64,000 nt of DNA, from the NCBI GenBank assembly GCA_964497185.1, contig CAZCBX010000001.1, positions 62,001 to 126,000 of the forward strand. Direction: 5' to 3'. A program made the position numbers and the translations under genes. The DNA is from CAZCBX01 sp964497185. GTDB lineage: Bacteria; Bdellovibrionota_G; JALEGL01; JAGRMV01. The stretch's first letter is position 1, and the number at the start of each line of letters is the position of its first letter. Below, piece by piece: positions 1 through 7,652 of this stretch. The notes beneath the pieces are model-generated. The model was given only the letters and a program-made list of their open reading frames with translations, did not search any database and had not been told where the DNA came from.

Positions 1-1
1 T

Positions 2-283
2 ATTATTCATGATTGGGACGATGAAAATGCCGTTCATATACTTTCAGCATGTAGACAATCCCTGAAAAACAACGGCCGTATCATCCTGGCGGAAATTTTG
101 AAATCTGAGGATCCACTTGACTCTTTAGGTAAAAGTTTGGATCTGCTTATGATGCTGCTATTCAATGGGAAAGAGCGAAATTATTCGCAATATCAATCTT
201 TGGCTGAACAATCAGGCCTAACCATCAGCAACATCTACCCAACTAGAGGACCGCTTTCGTTGATTGAACTGAGAAAGGCATGA
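2..283 (+). CDS. O-methyltransferase, C-terminal part (cut by window edge)
   Basis: The frame is open from the first bases and gives 93 residues ending at 283. The beginning (IIHDWDDENAVHIL) matches the segment after the SAM-binding domain of class I plant/bacterial-type O-methyltransferases (Methyltransf_2: HxWDDE, where the His is the usual catalytic base). It is followed by the strand with GRIILAE and the typical LLMMLLFNGKER and AEQSGL stretches near the C-terminus. Substrate cannot be told. The stop overlaps the next start by ATGA, so the two are translationally coupled. It belongs to the AT-rich four-gene block ending at 3746. Family is fairly sure; role in a biosynthetic pathway is inferred from neighbours. 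Confidence 0.8.
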   Translation: MIHDWDDENAVHILSACRQSLKNNGRIILAEILKSEDPLDSLGKSLDLLMMLLFNGKERNYSQYQSLAEQSGLTISNIYPTRGPLSLIELRKA

Positions 284-1242
284 ATATGCGTTGCTATTGG
301 GTAGTTTGTTACAAAGATTTTGACGAGCAAACGAGAAAAAAAATTGAAAACAAGTACCACAAGATGTTTCAAGAAGCATCAGAAAAGCACGGAATATCAT
401 TTTCGTTCATCGATAGTGAGGATCTCTCCATAACATGTGATCATAAAACGAATATATGCTTGGGTAATCAGAATATTGCAACCGAAGATACAGCGTTTTT
501 GATTTCAAATTTTAGTATGGACCCAAAAAGAAAGCGATACTTAGATCAGCTTTATTATGCTTTCCTTGAAAGCGACAGTACACTCCTTAACAAAACATTC
601 TATCATGGGGCGCACCTTGAGAAAAATAAGTTTTCTATGACGCAACTCATAACTCAGCTTGGAATACCTAATATACCTACACACTTCATGAAACCCTCAG
701 GTGATCTAAAACACGCAGAATTATTTTATCAGAACCACTGCATTGATCATGGCGCAATGCTAAAACCCAATGAAATGGGCATGGGCATTGGTATTTCTCA
801 TTGCAAATCCTGGCAAGATACCAAAGATACCTGGCAGCGTGATGGAAAAGACGTTGATTATATTTTGCAGCCCTATATTCCGCATATAGGAGATCTAAGA
901 TTATACCTTTACAACCACAGTGTTGTTGAGGGTCAATTTCGCATTGTTCCGAATGGACGACATCAAGCCAATATCTCTCAGGGTGCAATGAGCAAAGATG
1001 TTGAGTTCCCACAAGCATTACGAACTTTAGCAAAAAATATAAGTAGACACGTCGGTGCTGAGCAGTGCTGCATTGATTGGCTCATCACAGAAAAATCATT
1101 TTTCTTTAACGAAATCACAACAACACTAGGTGGGTTCACTGGGCTAAAGGAGAGCAAGCAAAAAGTGCTTGCAGACAGACTATTTAATTACATCCAATAC
1201 CGTATAACATCGAACAAAGAAAAGAGAAACGTATGGCCCTAA
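280..1242 (+). CDS. ATP-grasp ligase, RimK/glutathione-synthetase-like
   Basis: 320 residues. The C-terminal two thirds have the RimK-like ATP-grasp layout: YILQPYIPHIGDLRLYLYN (about residues 194-212), then FRIVPNGRHQANISQGA, and a metal-binding end NEITTTLGGFTGLK (about 278-291) in place of the usual E-x-N. Enzymes of this fold join a carboxylate, activated as acyl phosphate, to an amine or thiol. The N-terminal 100 residues are not recognisable, as expected for the variable substrate domain. The start overlaps the methyltransferase stop (ATGA); a second ATG lies 6 bases on. The 3' end overlaps the next gene by 10 bases. Context with an AMP-forming ligase, a methyltransferase and an exporter suggests amide-bond formation in a small metabolite. 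Confidence 0.75.
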   Translation: MNMRCYWVVCYKDFDEQTRKKIENKYHKMFQEASEKHGISFSFIDSEDLSITCDHKTNICLGNQNIATEDTAFLISNFSMDPKRKRYLDQLYYAFLESDSTLLNKTFYHGAHLEKNKFSMTQLITQLGIPNIPTHFMKPSGDLKHAELFYQNHCIDHGAMLKPNEMGMGIGISHCKSWQDTKDTWQRDGKDVDYILQPYIPHIGDLRLYLYNHSVVEGQFRIVPNGRHQANISQGAMSKDVEFPQALRTLAKNISRHVGAEQCCIDWLITEKSFFFNEITTTLGGFTGLKESKQKVLADRLFNYIQYRITSNKEKRNVWP

Positions 1243-2540
1243 CCTTACTTGAAAATTCTTACCTCACGTCCATCAAAGACATCTATGCACTTCAACATCA
1301 AAATGCACTCGCAACAATCCAAAGGCTTTCAAAGATTGATGCATATAAAGACAAATTAATTGGAATTGATCAAAATAATTGGAAAAATGATTGGTTCAAG
1401 GTTCAACAAATGAAAGCTCTGGACGTTGAAGCAACGCAAAAACAAGATGAAGCAAGAACAGCAGGCCCAGTCCTTCGGTCAGGTGGAACTAGCAGTCTTC
1501 GTAAGGTTATTCATCATTCTTGGAGATTTAATGACCAAGTTACTCACCTTGGTGTGCGTTCATTTCAGGCAATTACAAACAAGACGAATTTTCGCATTGC
1601 CAATTGTTATAGCAGTGGTGATATGTTGGGGGCTTATTTTTTTGCAGAATCTATCGCTAGAGAGTTACGTTTACCCTACTACCCGATTGGAAGCTCGGTT
1701 CCTCTTGAAGAGACCCTCAATATAATCTCAGACCACAAGATTGATATACTTATGGCAACGCCATCATACGCACAAAGCCTGTATCATCATGCCTCTATCA
1801 GAAATCAAAAAGAAAAATTATCATCTATATCGATCATTCTGTATTTAGGAGAGATGTTTCCAAAAACATTTTATGAAAAAATTTGTAGCCTTCACCCGAA
1901 TGTTTGCATCCATAATTTATCCTATACAACGACCGAAACGGGACCGATTGGATATCAATGCACCTCATTGCCAAATGATTGTTTTCACATTCATGAGGAC
2001 GCGATTTGGGTTGAAGTTATTGAGCCAATCACAAAGCAGCCTATTATGGATGTGCCAGGCAATATTATCGTAACCCCCTTTTCAAGCACAGGTATCCCAC
2101 TTCTTCGATATGACACAGGTGATAAAGGAATATTGCGGTCGGTATCATGTCAATGTGGGCACAAAACAAGAGTGATTCAACTATTGGGAAGAAGTCAACA
2201 ATCCATTAAAATTTGCGGTGCCATTATACAAAAGAGTTATATTATCGACTCTATTAGAAGTATATGTAAAGAAGCTCTCGTTAATGAAACCAATATTCAA
2301 GTCCAACAAATTCAGAACCATGATGGCATTCAAGTCAAAATATTGCTCAATAAGAAAAATTGGACGTGTATTTCAGCCAGACGAATTGAGGATAGACTGA
2401 GACAAGATCATCACTTCTCGTTTATTGTATCTCACCCTGCTTGTAGGCTCTTTGGTGTTTCGTCGGTTCCCTTCACTGAGTTTGCAATGACAAAAAGCGG
2501 AAAAACACCGTTTTTTATTACGATCCATGAGAAGCAATAA
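1233..2540 (+). CDS. PaaK-like adenylate-forming enzyme
   Basis: 435 residues, the usual length for phenylacetate-CoA ligase relatives. The P-loop-like motif is LRSGGTSSLRK (81-91), the second core motif SYTTTETGPIG (230-240), and the third RYDTGDKG (292-299), followed by a CQCGH...LLGRS element (307-321) as in PaaK, where Cys residues often hold zinc. The enzyme should activate a carboxylic acid as the acyl-adenylate; whether it passes it to CoA, an amine or a carrier protein cannot be seen. No carrier domain is fused. It sits between the ATP-grasp ligase (10-base overlap) and the exporter (immediately adjacent). Base composition is AT-rich like its neighbours and unlike the rest of the window. 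Confidence 0.8.
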   Translation: MALTLLENSYLTSIKDIYALQHQNALATIQRLSKIDAYKDKLIGIDQNNWKNDWFKVQQMKALDVEATQKQDEARTAGPVLRSGGTSSLRKVIHHSWRFNDQVTHLGVRSFQAITNKTNFRIANCYSSGDMLGAYFFAESIARELRLPYYPIGSSVPLEETLNIISDHKIDILMATPSYAQSLYHHASIRNQKEKLSSISIILYLGEMFPKTFYEKICSLHPNVCIHNLSYTTTETGPIGYQCTSLPNDCFHIHEDAIWVEVIEPITKQPIMDVPGNIIVTPFSSTGIPLLRYDTGDKGILRSVSCQCGHKTRVIQLLGRSQQSIKICGAIIQKSYIIDSIRSICKEALVNETNIQVQQIQNHDGIQVKILLNKKNWTCISARRIEDRLRQDHHFSFIVSHPACRLFGVSSVPFTEFAMTKSGKTPFFITIHEKQ

Positions 2541-3746
2541 ATGAAAAACAACAATCCAAACCTAATTCCTCGCTGCACGATAACGTATGTTCTACTGACA
2601 AATATAGATTTTTTGATCATATTGCCTCTCATTCCAGTGCTCGTAGGGGCTGAACATGGAAATGTAGCCACGAAAGTTGCATCAATTTTGTCGATGCGCA
2701 TCTTTTTTTCAATGGGGTCTTCACTTTTTTCGTCGATCCTATTCAAAAAAACAAGCTATGGGACACTCCTTGCTATTGCGGCTATTTCTCGAGCCATTGC
2801 GTTTTTCATGCTGTTTCGATTCGATCTAACCAGTTTGTACTTATTTGCAGGCATTGCTGGTTCTGCCACAGGTCTTATTCGCCCAAGTGTTCGGGCTCTT
2901 TTGGCAGACACAACATCAGGAACGACAAAAACACTGTATTTTCAGTTTCTTTTCATTGCTATGAACGCTGCATTTGTCATTGGCCCTACAATATCTCGTT
3001 GGATCATGAAAAAAGACATCCTTGCAACAATAATTGCTTACTTGATCACCATCGAGATCGCGCTTGCTCTAATGATGATCATGGTTGGTCGCCATGTAAA
3101 ACCTCAGCATAATGAAACCAGCCAAGACAAACCTTCGCTCCTGTCTATTGAAAGATACAGGCATTTTTTTTCTCCATTGCTCCAAATAGCTCTTTTCTAT
3201 GAATTTCTTGCCTTTTTTGGCATTGGTTTCATGATCGCTTGTTTTGTTTTATATAATAAAATCATTCCTGAACTTGGTGATTTTCGGCATTTTCTCCTAA
3301 GTTTTGAAGGATTTGCCATGATTGTAATGCAGTTGGTACTGCTACCCTTATTTACAAAGTTACGGGGAACAATTAAAATGCTACTTGTCAGCATATGTTT
3401 TGGAACAGGTGTGTACCTTGCATTTACACCTCCGTTATGGGTCGTTATTGTTGGATTAGTTGTTTTTGCTCTGGCAGAGTCTATTCTCTTGCCGCATATA
3501 CAATTACTCATGTCAAAGGCATCAACCTCAGCCAACAGAAGACAAATCTATGCACTTGCAACATGCATCGCTGCATTGGGTGAAATTTGTGGTAACTTTT
3601 GCGCTGGCTTTATAATTGATGCACCATACTTTTCTCACCAACCCGCTACCAATGGACAAATTGTTGGGGTGCTGTTTCTTTTTGCCTTTGTTGCTTTGAC
3701 CTTACATTATAGGCAACAAGAAAATATCATGAATGATTCCATATAG
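2541..3746 (+). CDS. MFS transporter, probable exporter
   Basis: 401 residues with about 12 hydrophobic segments, and no signal other than membrane segments. The arrangement of two six-helix halves with a soluble loop near residues 185-205 (KPQHNETSQDKPSLLSIERYRH) fits a major facilitator superfamily drug or metabolite exporter. The start directly follows the stop of the adenylation enzyme (TAA then ATG), so the gene is in the same transcript. The likely job is export of, or self-resistance to, the product of the upstream enzymes; this is inferred from context only. It is the last gene of the AT-rich block. Confidence 0.75.
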   Translation: MKNNNPNLIPRCTITYVLLTNIDFLIILPLIPVLVGAEHGNVATKVASILSMRIFFSMGSSLFSSILFKKTSYGTLLAIAAISRAIAFFMLFRFDLTSLYLFAGIAGSATGLIRPSVRALLADTTSGTTKTLYFQFLFIAMNAAFVIGPTISRWIMKKDILATIIAYLITIEIALALMMIMVGRHVKPQHNETSQDKPSLLSIERYRHFFSPLLQIALFYEFLAFFGIGFMIACFVLYNKIIPELGDFRHFLLSFEGFAMIVMQLVLLPLFTKLRGTIKMLLVSICFGTGVYLAFTPPLWVVIVGLVVFALAESILLPHIQLLMSKASTSANRRQIYALATCIAALGEICGNFCAGFIIDAPYFSHQPATNGQIVGVLFLFAFVALTLHYRQQENIMNDSI

Positions 3747-3953
3747 TGAAAACAGGAGTATTTGATAGAATTATCTTTGGATAACTGATTACTGACTCGA
3801 AATGAAATGAACACTAGGTTGCATTCTTTTTAGTACAATAGAAAAAGTCACCAGAAAGAGCATCATGTTATCGCATTTATAGACTCTGAATTTATTCCAT
3901 ATACTGCCCCAGGCTCGTAGATCGCCCCAGATTTATTGAACGAGTAAAATAAT
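3747..3953. other. Non-coding AT-rich gap after the MFS gene
   Basis: I see no gene, convincing terminator or repeat here. Together with the two gene fragments that follow, it forms a 719-base stretch without an intact gene between the left block and the carboxylase gene. Confidence 0.5.
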
Positions 3954-4091
3954 TTAACCAACAAGACTTCTACTTCGAGAATCACAGGCTTGTAGTGTGT
4001 CTTCTATTTTTTTGGGCAGCTCGGTAAGCTGGTGTCCATGAATGCCATCGACCAAGGCATGGTGGGCAGACACGTTAAAGAAAAAAGAAAA
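3954..4091 (-). pseudogene. Chloramphenicol acetyltransferase-like gene, 3' fragment
   Basis: Read on the minus strand, this gives FFFNVSAHHALVDGIHGHQL followed by a short amphipathic tail and a stop. HHxxxDG-x-H is the active-site signature of type A chloramphenicol O-acetyltransferases (HHAVCDGFH in the classical enzymes; one of the paired His residues is the catalytic base). It lies close to the C-terminus, as it should in that family. Only about 45 residues remain; upstream of about 4091 the frame no longer resembles CAT and the sequence becomes the other fragment. It therefore cannot make an active enzyme. The call rests on one motif in the right place. Confidence 0.6.
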
Positions 4092-4099
4092 TCTATTTG

Positions 4100-4411
4100 G
4101 GCTGCGTTGGTATCTTGGCCAAGACCCAAGATGTTGCATTCAAGACGGCCAAACATCGGGTGGCGGCCAAAGGCGCCATTGATCTCAAAGAACAAACCTA
4201 CCAAAATTTTGAAATTGGATTTTTGGATGCCCAAGGCTGTGCCAAGCTGGTGCAAACCATCGAAGGCCCGCTGACCCAACCCTCGTTTCGCATCACGCGA
4301 TCATTGATCAAAACCATCACCGCTCCGGTGACCAACATGTCCGACCGCGTAGAAAACTTGCTGACCGGGGGCTGTGACGTTTTTTATCAGGGCACCGTTT
4401 CGCACCCCTAA
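4100..4411 (+). pseudogene. AsmA-like protein gene, 3' fragment
   Basis: An open frame of about 104 residues ends GGCDVFYQGTVSHP. Together with GCAKLVQTIEGPLTQPSF (about residues 52-69) this is the characteristic end of AsmA-family envelope proteins (GC...Q.I.G.l..P, then C.vFY.G.v..P). AsmA proteins are large (600 residues or more), carry an N-terminal membrane anchor and act in outer-membrane lipid homeostasis; all of that is missing here. No start with a ribosome binding site is visible. The fragment begins within about 10 bases of the point where the CAT-like fragment on the other strand ends, so both genes lost their 5' parts at one junction. Confidence 0.65.
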
Positions 4412-4465
4412 GGCCTATTGGCCACATCCATGCGCCCCATCAAAAGGCCCAGTCCCAAACGTGAG

Positions 4466-6022
4466 TTATAGCGGAATGTTGCCGTGTTTTTTGGGTGGGT
4501 TTTGATCGCGTTTGTTGGCCAGTAGGTCTAACGCGGCGTTGATTTTTTTTCGGGTTTGGGCGGGTTCGATCACTTCATCAATGTAGCCCAGTTCGGCGGC
4601 TCGGTAAGGTGTGGCAAAGGTTTCTTTGTAATGGTCGATGAGCTCTTTGCGTTTGGCTTCAACGTCTTTGGCTTGCTTAAGCTCATTGCGGAAGATGATG
4701 TTGACCGCGCCTTCTGCGCCCATTACGGCGATTTCAGCGGTGGGGTAGGCAAAGTTCATGTCGCCACGCAAATGTTTGGAGCTCATCACGTCATACGCGC
4801 CACCATAAGCTTTGCGGGTGATGATGGTGATTTTGGGTACCGTGGCTTCTGCATAAGCAAAAAGCAACTTGGCGCCATGGCGAATGATGCCCCCAAATTC
4901 TTGCTGGGTGCCGGGTAAAAAGCCGGGCACATCAACAAACGTCACCAAAGGAATATGAAAGCAGTCGCAAAAGCGGATAAAACGTGCGGCCTTGACCGAT
5001 GCGTCAATGTCCAAACAGCCAGCCAACACGGCAGGTTGATTGGCCACAATGCCGACACTGCGTCCATTCATTCTGGCAAAGCCCACAATCATGTTTTGCG
5101 CATATTGCGCCTGGACTTCAAAAAAATCTTGGCTGTCCACCACTTTGCCGATGACGTCGCGAATGTCGTACGGCTGTGAGGATGAGGTGGGTACGATGCT
5201 GTTAAGACTGGAGTCGGCCCGATCCCATGGGTCTTGGGTTTCAACCACAGGCGGTTTTTCCATGTTGTTAAGTGGAAGATACGATAAAAGTTTGCGAACG
5301 GCCCGCAAACAGTCTTCGTCCGAGTCAAAAGCAAAGTGGGCCACGCCCGATTTTTGGTTGTGGGTGGCGCTGCCGCCCAGCTCTTCTTTGGTGATGTCTT
5401 CATGGGTGACGGTTTTGATGACATCTGGCCCTGTAATAAAAAGGTAGCTGCTTTGTTTTACCATGAGGATAAAATCGGTGATGGCCGGTGAATACACAGC
5501 CCCGCCCGCACAAGGGCCCATGATGGCGGAAATTTGAGGAATCACGCCCGAGGCAAGCGTGTTGCGTAAAAAGATATCGGCGTATCCGCCCAAACTCGCC
5601 ACGCCTTCTTGAATGCGCGCACCACCCGAGTCGTTTAATCCAATGACCGGGCAGCCAACTTTCATGGCCATATCCATGATTTTGCAAATTTTCTGCGCAT
5701 TGGATTTGGAAAGCGACCCGCCAAATACGGTAAAGTCTTGCGCAAAAACAAACACTTTTCGGCCTTCTACCCGGCCATGACCTGCCACCACGCCATCGCC
5801 GGGGTAATGCTGCTTGTCCATGCCAAAGTCACGACACTGATGACGAACCAACGCATCGACCTCATGAAAGCTACCGTCGTCGAGAAAAAAATCGATGCGC
5901 TGGCGAGCCGTCAGTTTGCCAGCATCATGTTGCTTGGCAATGCGTTTTTCACCACCACCTGCGGAAGCCTGGGCCAATTTTTCTTGAAGAATTTTAAGCT
6001 GAGTCTGCGCTGTTGTTTCCAT
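4466..6022 (-). CDS. pccB: Acyl-CoA carboxylase (propionyl-CoA type) carboxyltransferase beta subunit
   Basis: 518 residues, full length for PccB/MmdA-type carboxyltransferases. It transfers CO2 from carboxybiotin to an acyl-CoA such as propionyl-CoA. Both crotonase-like halves are present: GGARIQEGVASLGGYADIF and GPCAGGAVYSPA in the N-half, and the C-half with FVDVPGFLPGTQQE and KAYGGAYDVM, ending ...GNIPL as many PccB proteins do. The biotin carboxylase/BCCP alpha subunit is not in the window. The gene follows the electron-transfer genes on the same strand after a 214-base gap. A 27-codon open frame ends 9 bases upstream (6032-6115), but I do not call it. Propionyl-CoA versus methylmalonyl-CoA decarboxylase use cannot be decided from sequence alone. 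Confidence 0.92.
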   Translation of the reverse strand: METTAQTQLKILQEKLAQASAGGGEKRIAKQHDAGKLTARQRIDFFLDDGSFHEVDALVRHQCRDFGMDKQHYPGDGVVAGHGRVEGRKVFVFAQDFTVFGGSLSKSNAQKICKIMDMAMKVGCPVIGLNDSGGARIQEGVASLGGYADIFLRNTLASGVIPQISAIMGPCAGGAVYSPAITDFILMVKQSSYLFITGPDVIKTVTHEDITKEELGGSATHNQKSGVAHFAFDSDEDCLRAVRKLLSYLPLNNMEKPPVVETQDPWDRADSSLNSIVPTSSSQPYDIRDVIGKVVDSQDFFEVQAQYAQNMIVGFARMNGRSVGIVANQPAVLAGCLDIDASVKAARFIRFCDCFHIPLVTFVDVPGFLPGTQQEFGGIIRHGAKLLFAYAEATVPKITIITRKAYGGAYDVMSSKHLRGDMNFAYPTAEIAVMGAEGAVNIIFRNELKQAKDVEAKRKELIDHYKETFATPYRAAELGYIDEVIEPAQTRKKINAALDLLANKRDQNPPKKHGNIPL

Positions 6023-6236
6023 GGTACCGTCTTAAACGCCTTTGGCCCAAAAGTCGAGAAGAACAAGGCAGTGCCGTTTTTTGAGCGCACCATCAAAATA
6101 ACGAGCAATTTCCATTTTTACCACGCTTCGGCTGTACGTTTCACGCTACTTTCATCAAACGCTTGATCTTTGGCATTTCCAGCTGATTTGTTGGAAAAAA
6201 CTTTCAAAAAGTACATTCCTACCCGGTGATTCGGTT

Positions 6237-7652
6237 TTAAAAACGCACGTTTGTGCTTAAATAGACCTCGTGTAAATTGACGGTTTGGTCCAAGTTGACC
6301 GCATCGACTTGCTTGTAGTACGCATACATCAAGTACCAAGCAATTTTGAGCGAAGGCTGATAAATCAAATTCACGCGGCCTACGCCTTCTTGGTCACGCT
6401 GAACACGGTCGGTGGGGGCAAAGTCTTCAAACACTTCCCGTTCGTTGGCCGACAGCGTACCACCCAGCTCCATGCGCAGCTGAGAGGCAATGACATCAAA
6501 GCCCAAAAGCAGATCAAAGTTGGTATGAAAACTGCGGAAATTGTCGATGATGGTGGTTTTAATCGTCATGTCCACTTCGCTGTTGCCAATCTCGGGGTCG
6601 CGGTAGCCGATAACGTAATCTTTGCGCGTGCGCTGATCAAACTCTCGGTAGGTATGAGAAAAGCGCGTGAAAAAATAATTTTTCTTCAGCTTAAATTTCG
6701 TGTGGTTGGAAATGCGGCGATAGTAAGTGTTCTGCACTTCATCGCCCAAATCAAAATTGGGATTGATGTCGGTGGGCACCGAGATGCCCGAGGCATCGGA
6801 AGCGGCAAAAAAAATGGATTGATAGCGATAGTACGATAAATCATTGGTGATTTTGGGGCTCAGCTGCGTTTGCACAAAAAGTTGCAGCTGTTGTAAACCA
6901 GGGTCGCCCGCAACGCCGGCATCCACCAATCCTGAAAACCGCCAACGATCGTTGAGCCGGTAAAGCGCTTGGGTAAACACATTGATGCGATCAATTTCCA
7001 TTTCAAATAAGAGACTGTTGACCGCAACATTGAATTGCAGTCGCTCATTGCGCCAGGAGGCAAAAGCACCGCCGGTTTGAAAGTCTGGATTGATGAATTC
7101 CTCGCGAAAGTTGGGTCCAATGTAACCGGTAAATTGTCTCGGGTCGACGCCCAAGCCCGCGTACAAACCAATCTCCAAAGGGTCTTTGGGAGAAATCACA
7201 GCGGTTAAGCCATCCACACCAATGCCGCCAGTCTGCCAATTCGATTTACGACCGACAAACAAAGACGTGTTTTTAAAAAGTTTGGCCCATTCGATGTTGA
7301 GCTCGTCAAACTGATAGCGATAGCGTTCGTTGATGCCAATGGAAAGATTGCGCTCTTGCAAATTAAACAAAAAACGCCCTTTGGTGTGAAAGCGCATCGC
7401 GCTTTTGTCATCACCGGTGTGCAGCTTGAGCCGCGTGTGCAATAAACTATAGTCGTCTTGCACGTAGGTATTGCCATAACCATCCTGCGCCGTGTAAGCC
7501 ACGCCGTCCTCTTCAAAATCGCTGACGTTGTTGCGCAAATACCATACGCCAAATTCTATGCTGCCATCGACCTTGGTTTCACCCCACACCATGGGCGCCA
7601 TGTGGGCCCACACCAAGAAAAAAACCGTGCTGTACTGACAGAAACGTCTCAT
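6237..7652 (-). CDS. Outer-membrane beta-barrel protein coupled to multihaem cytochrome
   Basis: 471 residues. A signal peptide (hydrophobic run ending around WGE, residue 25) is followed by alternating amphipathic strands throughout (for example FTQALYRLNDRWRFSGLVD), with the last residues STNVRF ending in Phe as BAM-inserted barrels do. There is no CxxCH. The start overlaps the stop of the cytochrome gene by ATGA. A barrel encoded directly behind a large multihaem cytochrome is the arrangement of porin-cytochrome conduits (MtrAB, PioAB, OmcB-type), which carry electrons across the outer membrane. I see no sequence signature tying it to MtrB itself (its CxxC near the N-terminus is absent). 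Barrel nature is well supported, conduit role inferred. Confidence 0.7.
   Translation of the reverse strand: MRRFCQYSTVFFLVWAHMAPMVWGETKVDGSIEFGVWYLRNNVSDFEEDGVAYTAQDGYGNTYVQDDYSLLHTRLKLHTGDDKSAMRFHTKGRFLFNLQERNLSIGINERYRYQFDELNIEWAKLFKNTSLFVGRKSNWQTGGIGVDGLTAVISPKDPLEIGLYAGLGVDPRQFTGYIGPNFREEFINPDFQTGGAFASWRNERLQFNVAVNSLLFEMEIDRINVFTQALYRLNDRWRFSGLVDAGVAGDPGLQQLQLFVQTQLSPKITNDLSYYRYQSIFFAASDASGISVPTDINPNFDLGDEVQNTYYRRISNHTKFKLKKNYFFTRFSHTYREFDQRTRKDYVIGYRDPEIGNSEVDMTIKTTIIDNFRSFHTNFDLLLGFDVIASQLRMELGGTLSANEREVFEDFAPTDRVQRDQEGVGRVNLIYQPSLKIAWYLMYAYYKQVDAVNLDQTVNLHEVYLSTNVRF

Noticed and set aside
2..3746. Mycosporine-like amino acid cluster (O-methyltransferase plus ATP-grasp)
   Set aside because: The gene types partly agree, but the ATP-grasp protein is short and RimK-like, a PaaK-like ligase is not part of known mys clusters, and the cyclase gene is not in view.
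4004..4279. 91-codon minus-strand frame across the CAT/AsmA junction
   Set aside because: It overlaps both recognised fragments in another frame and has no motif of its own.
6032..6115. 27-codon minus-strand frame ending 9 bases before the carboxylase gene
   Set aside because: Could be a leader peptide, but there is no ribosome binding site and no recognisable sequence. Left uncalled; conservation in relatives would be needed.
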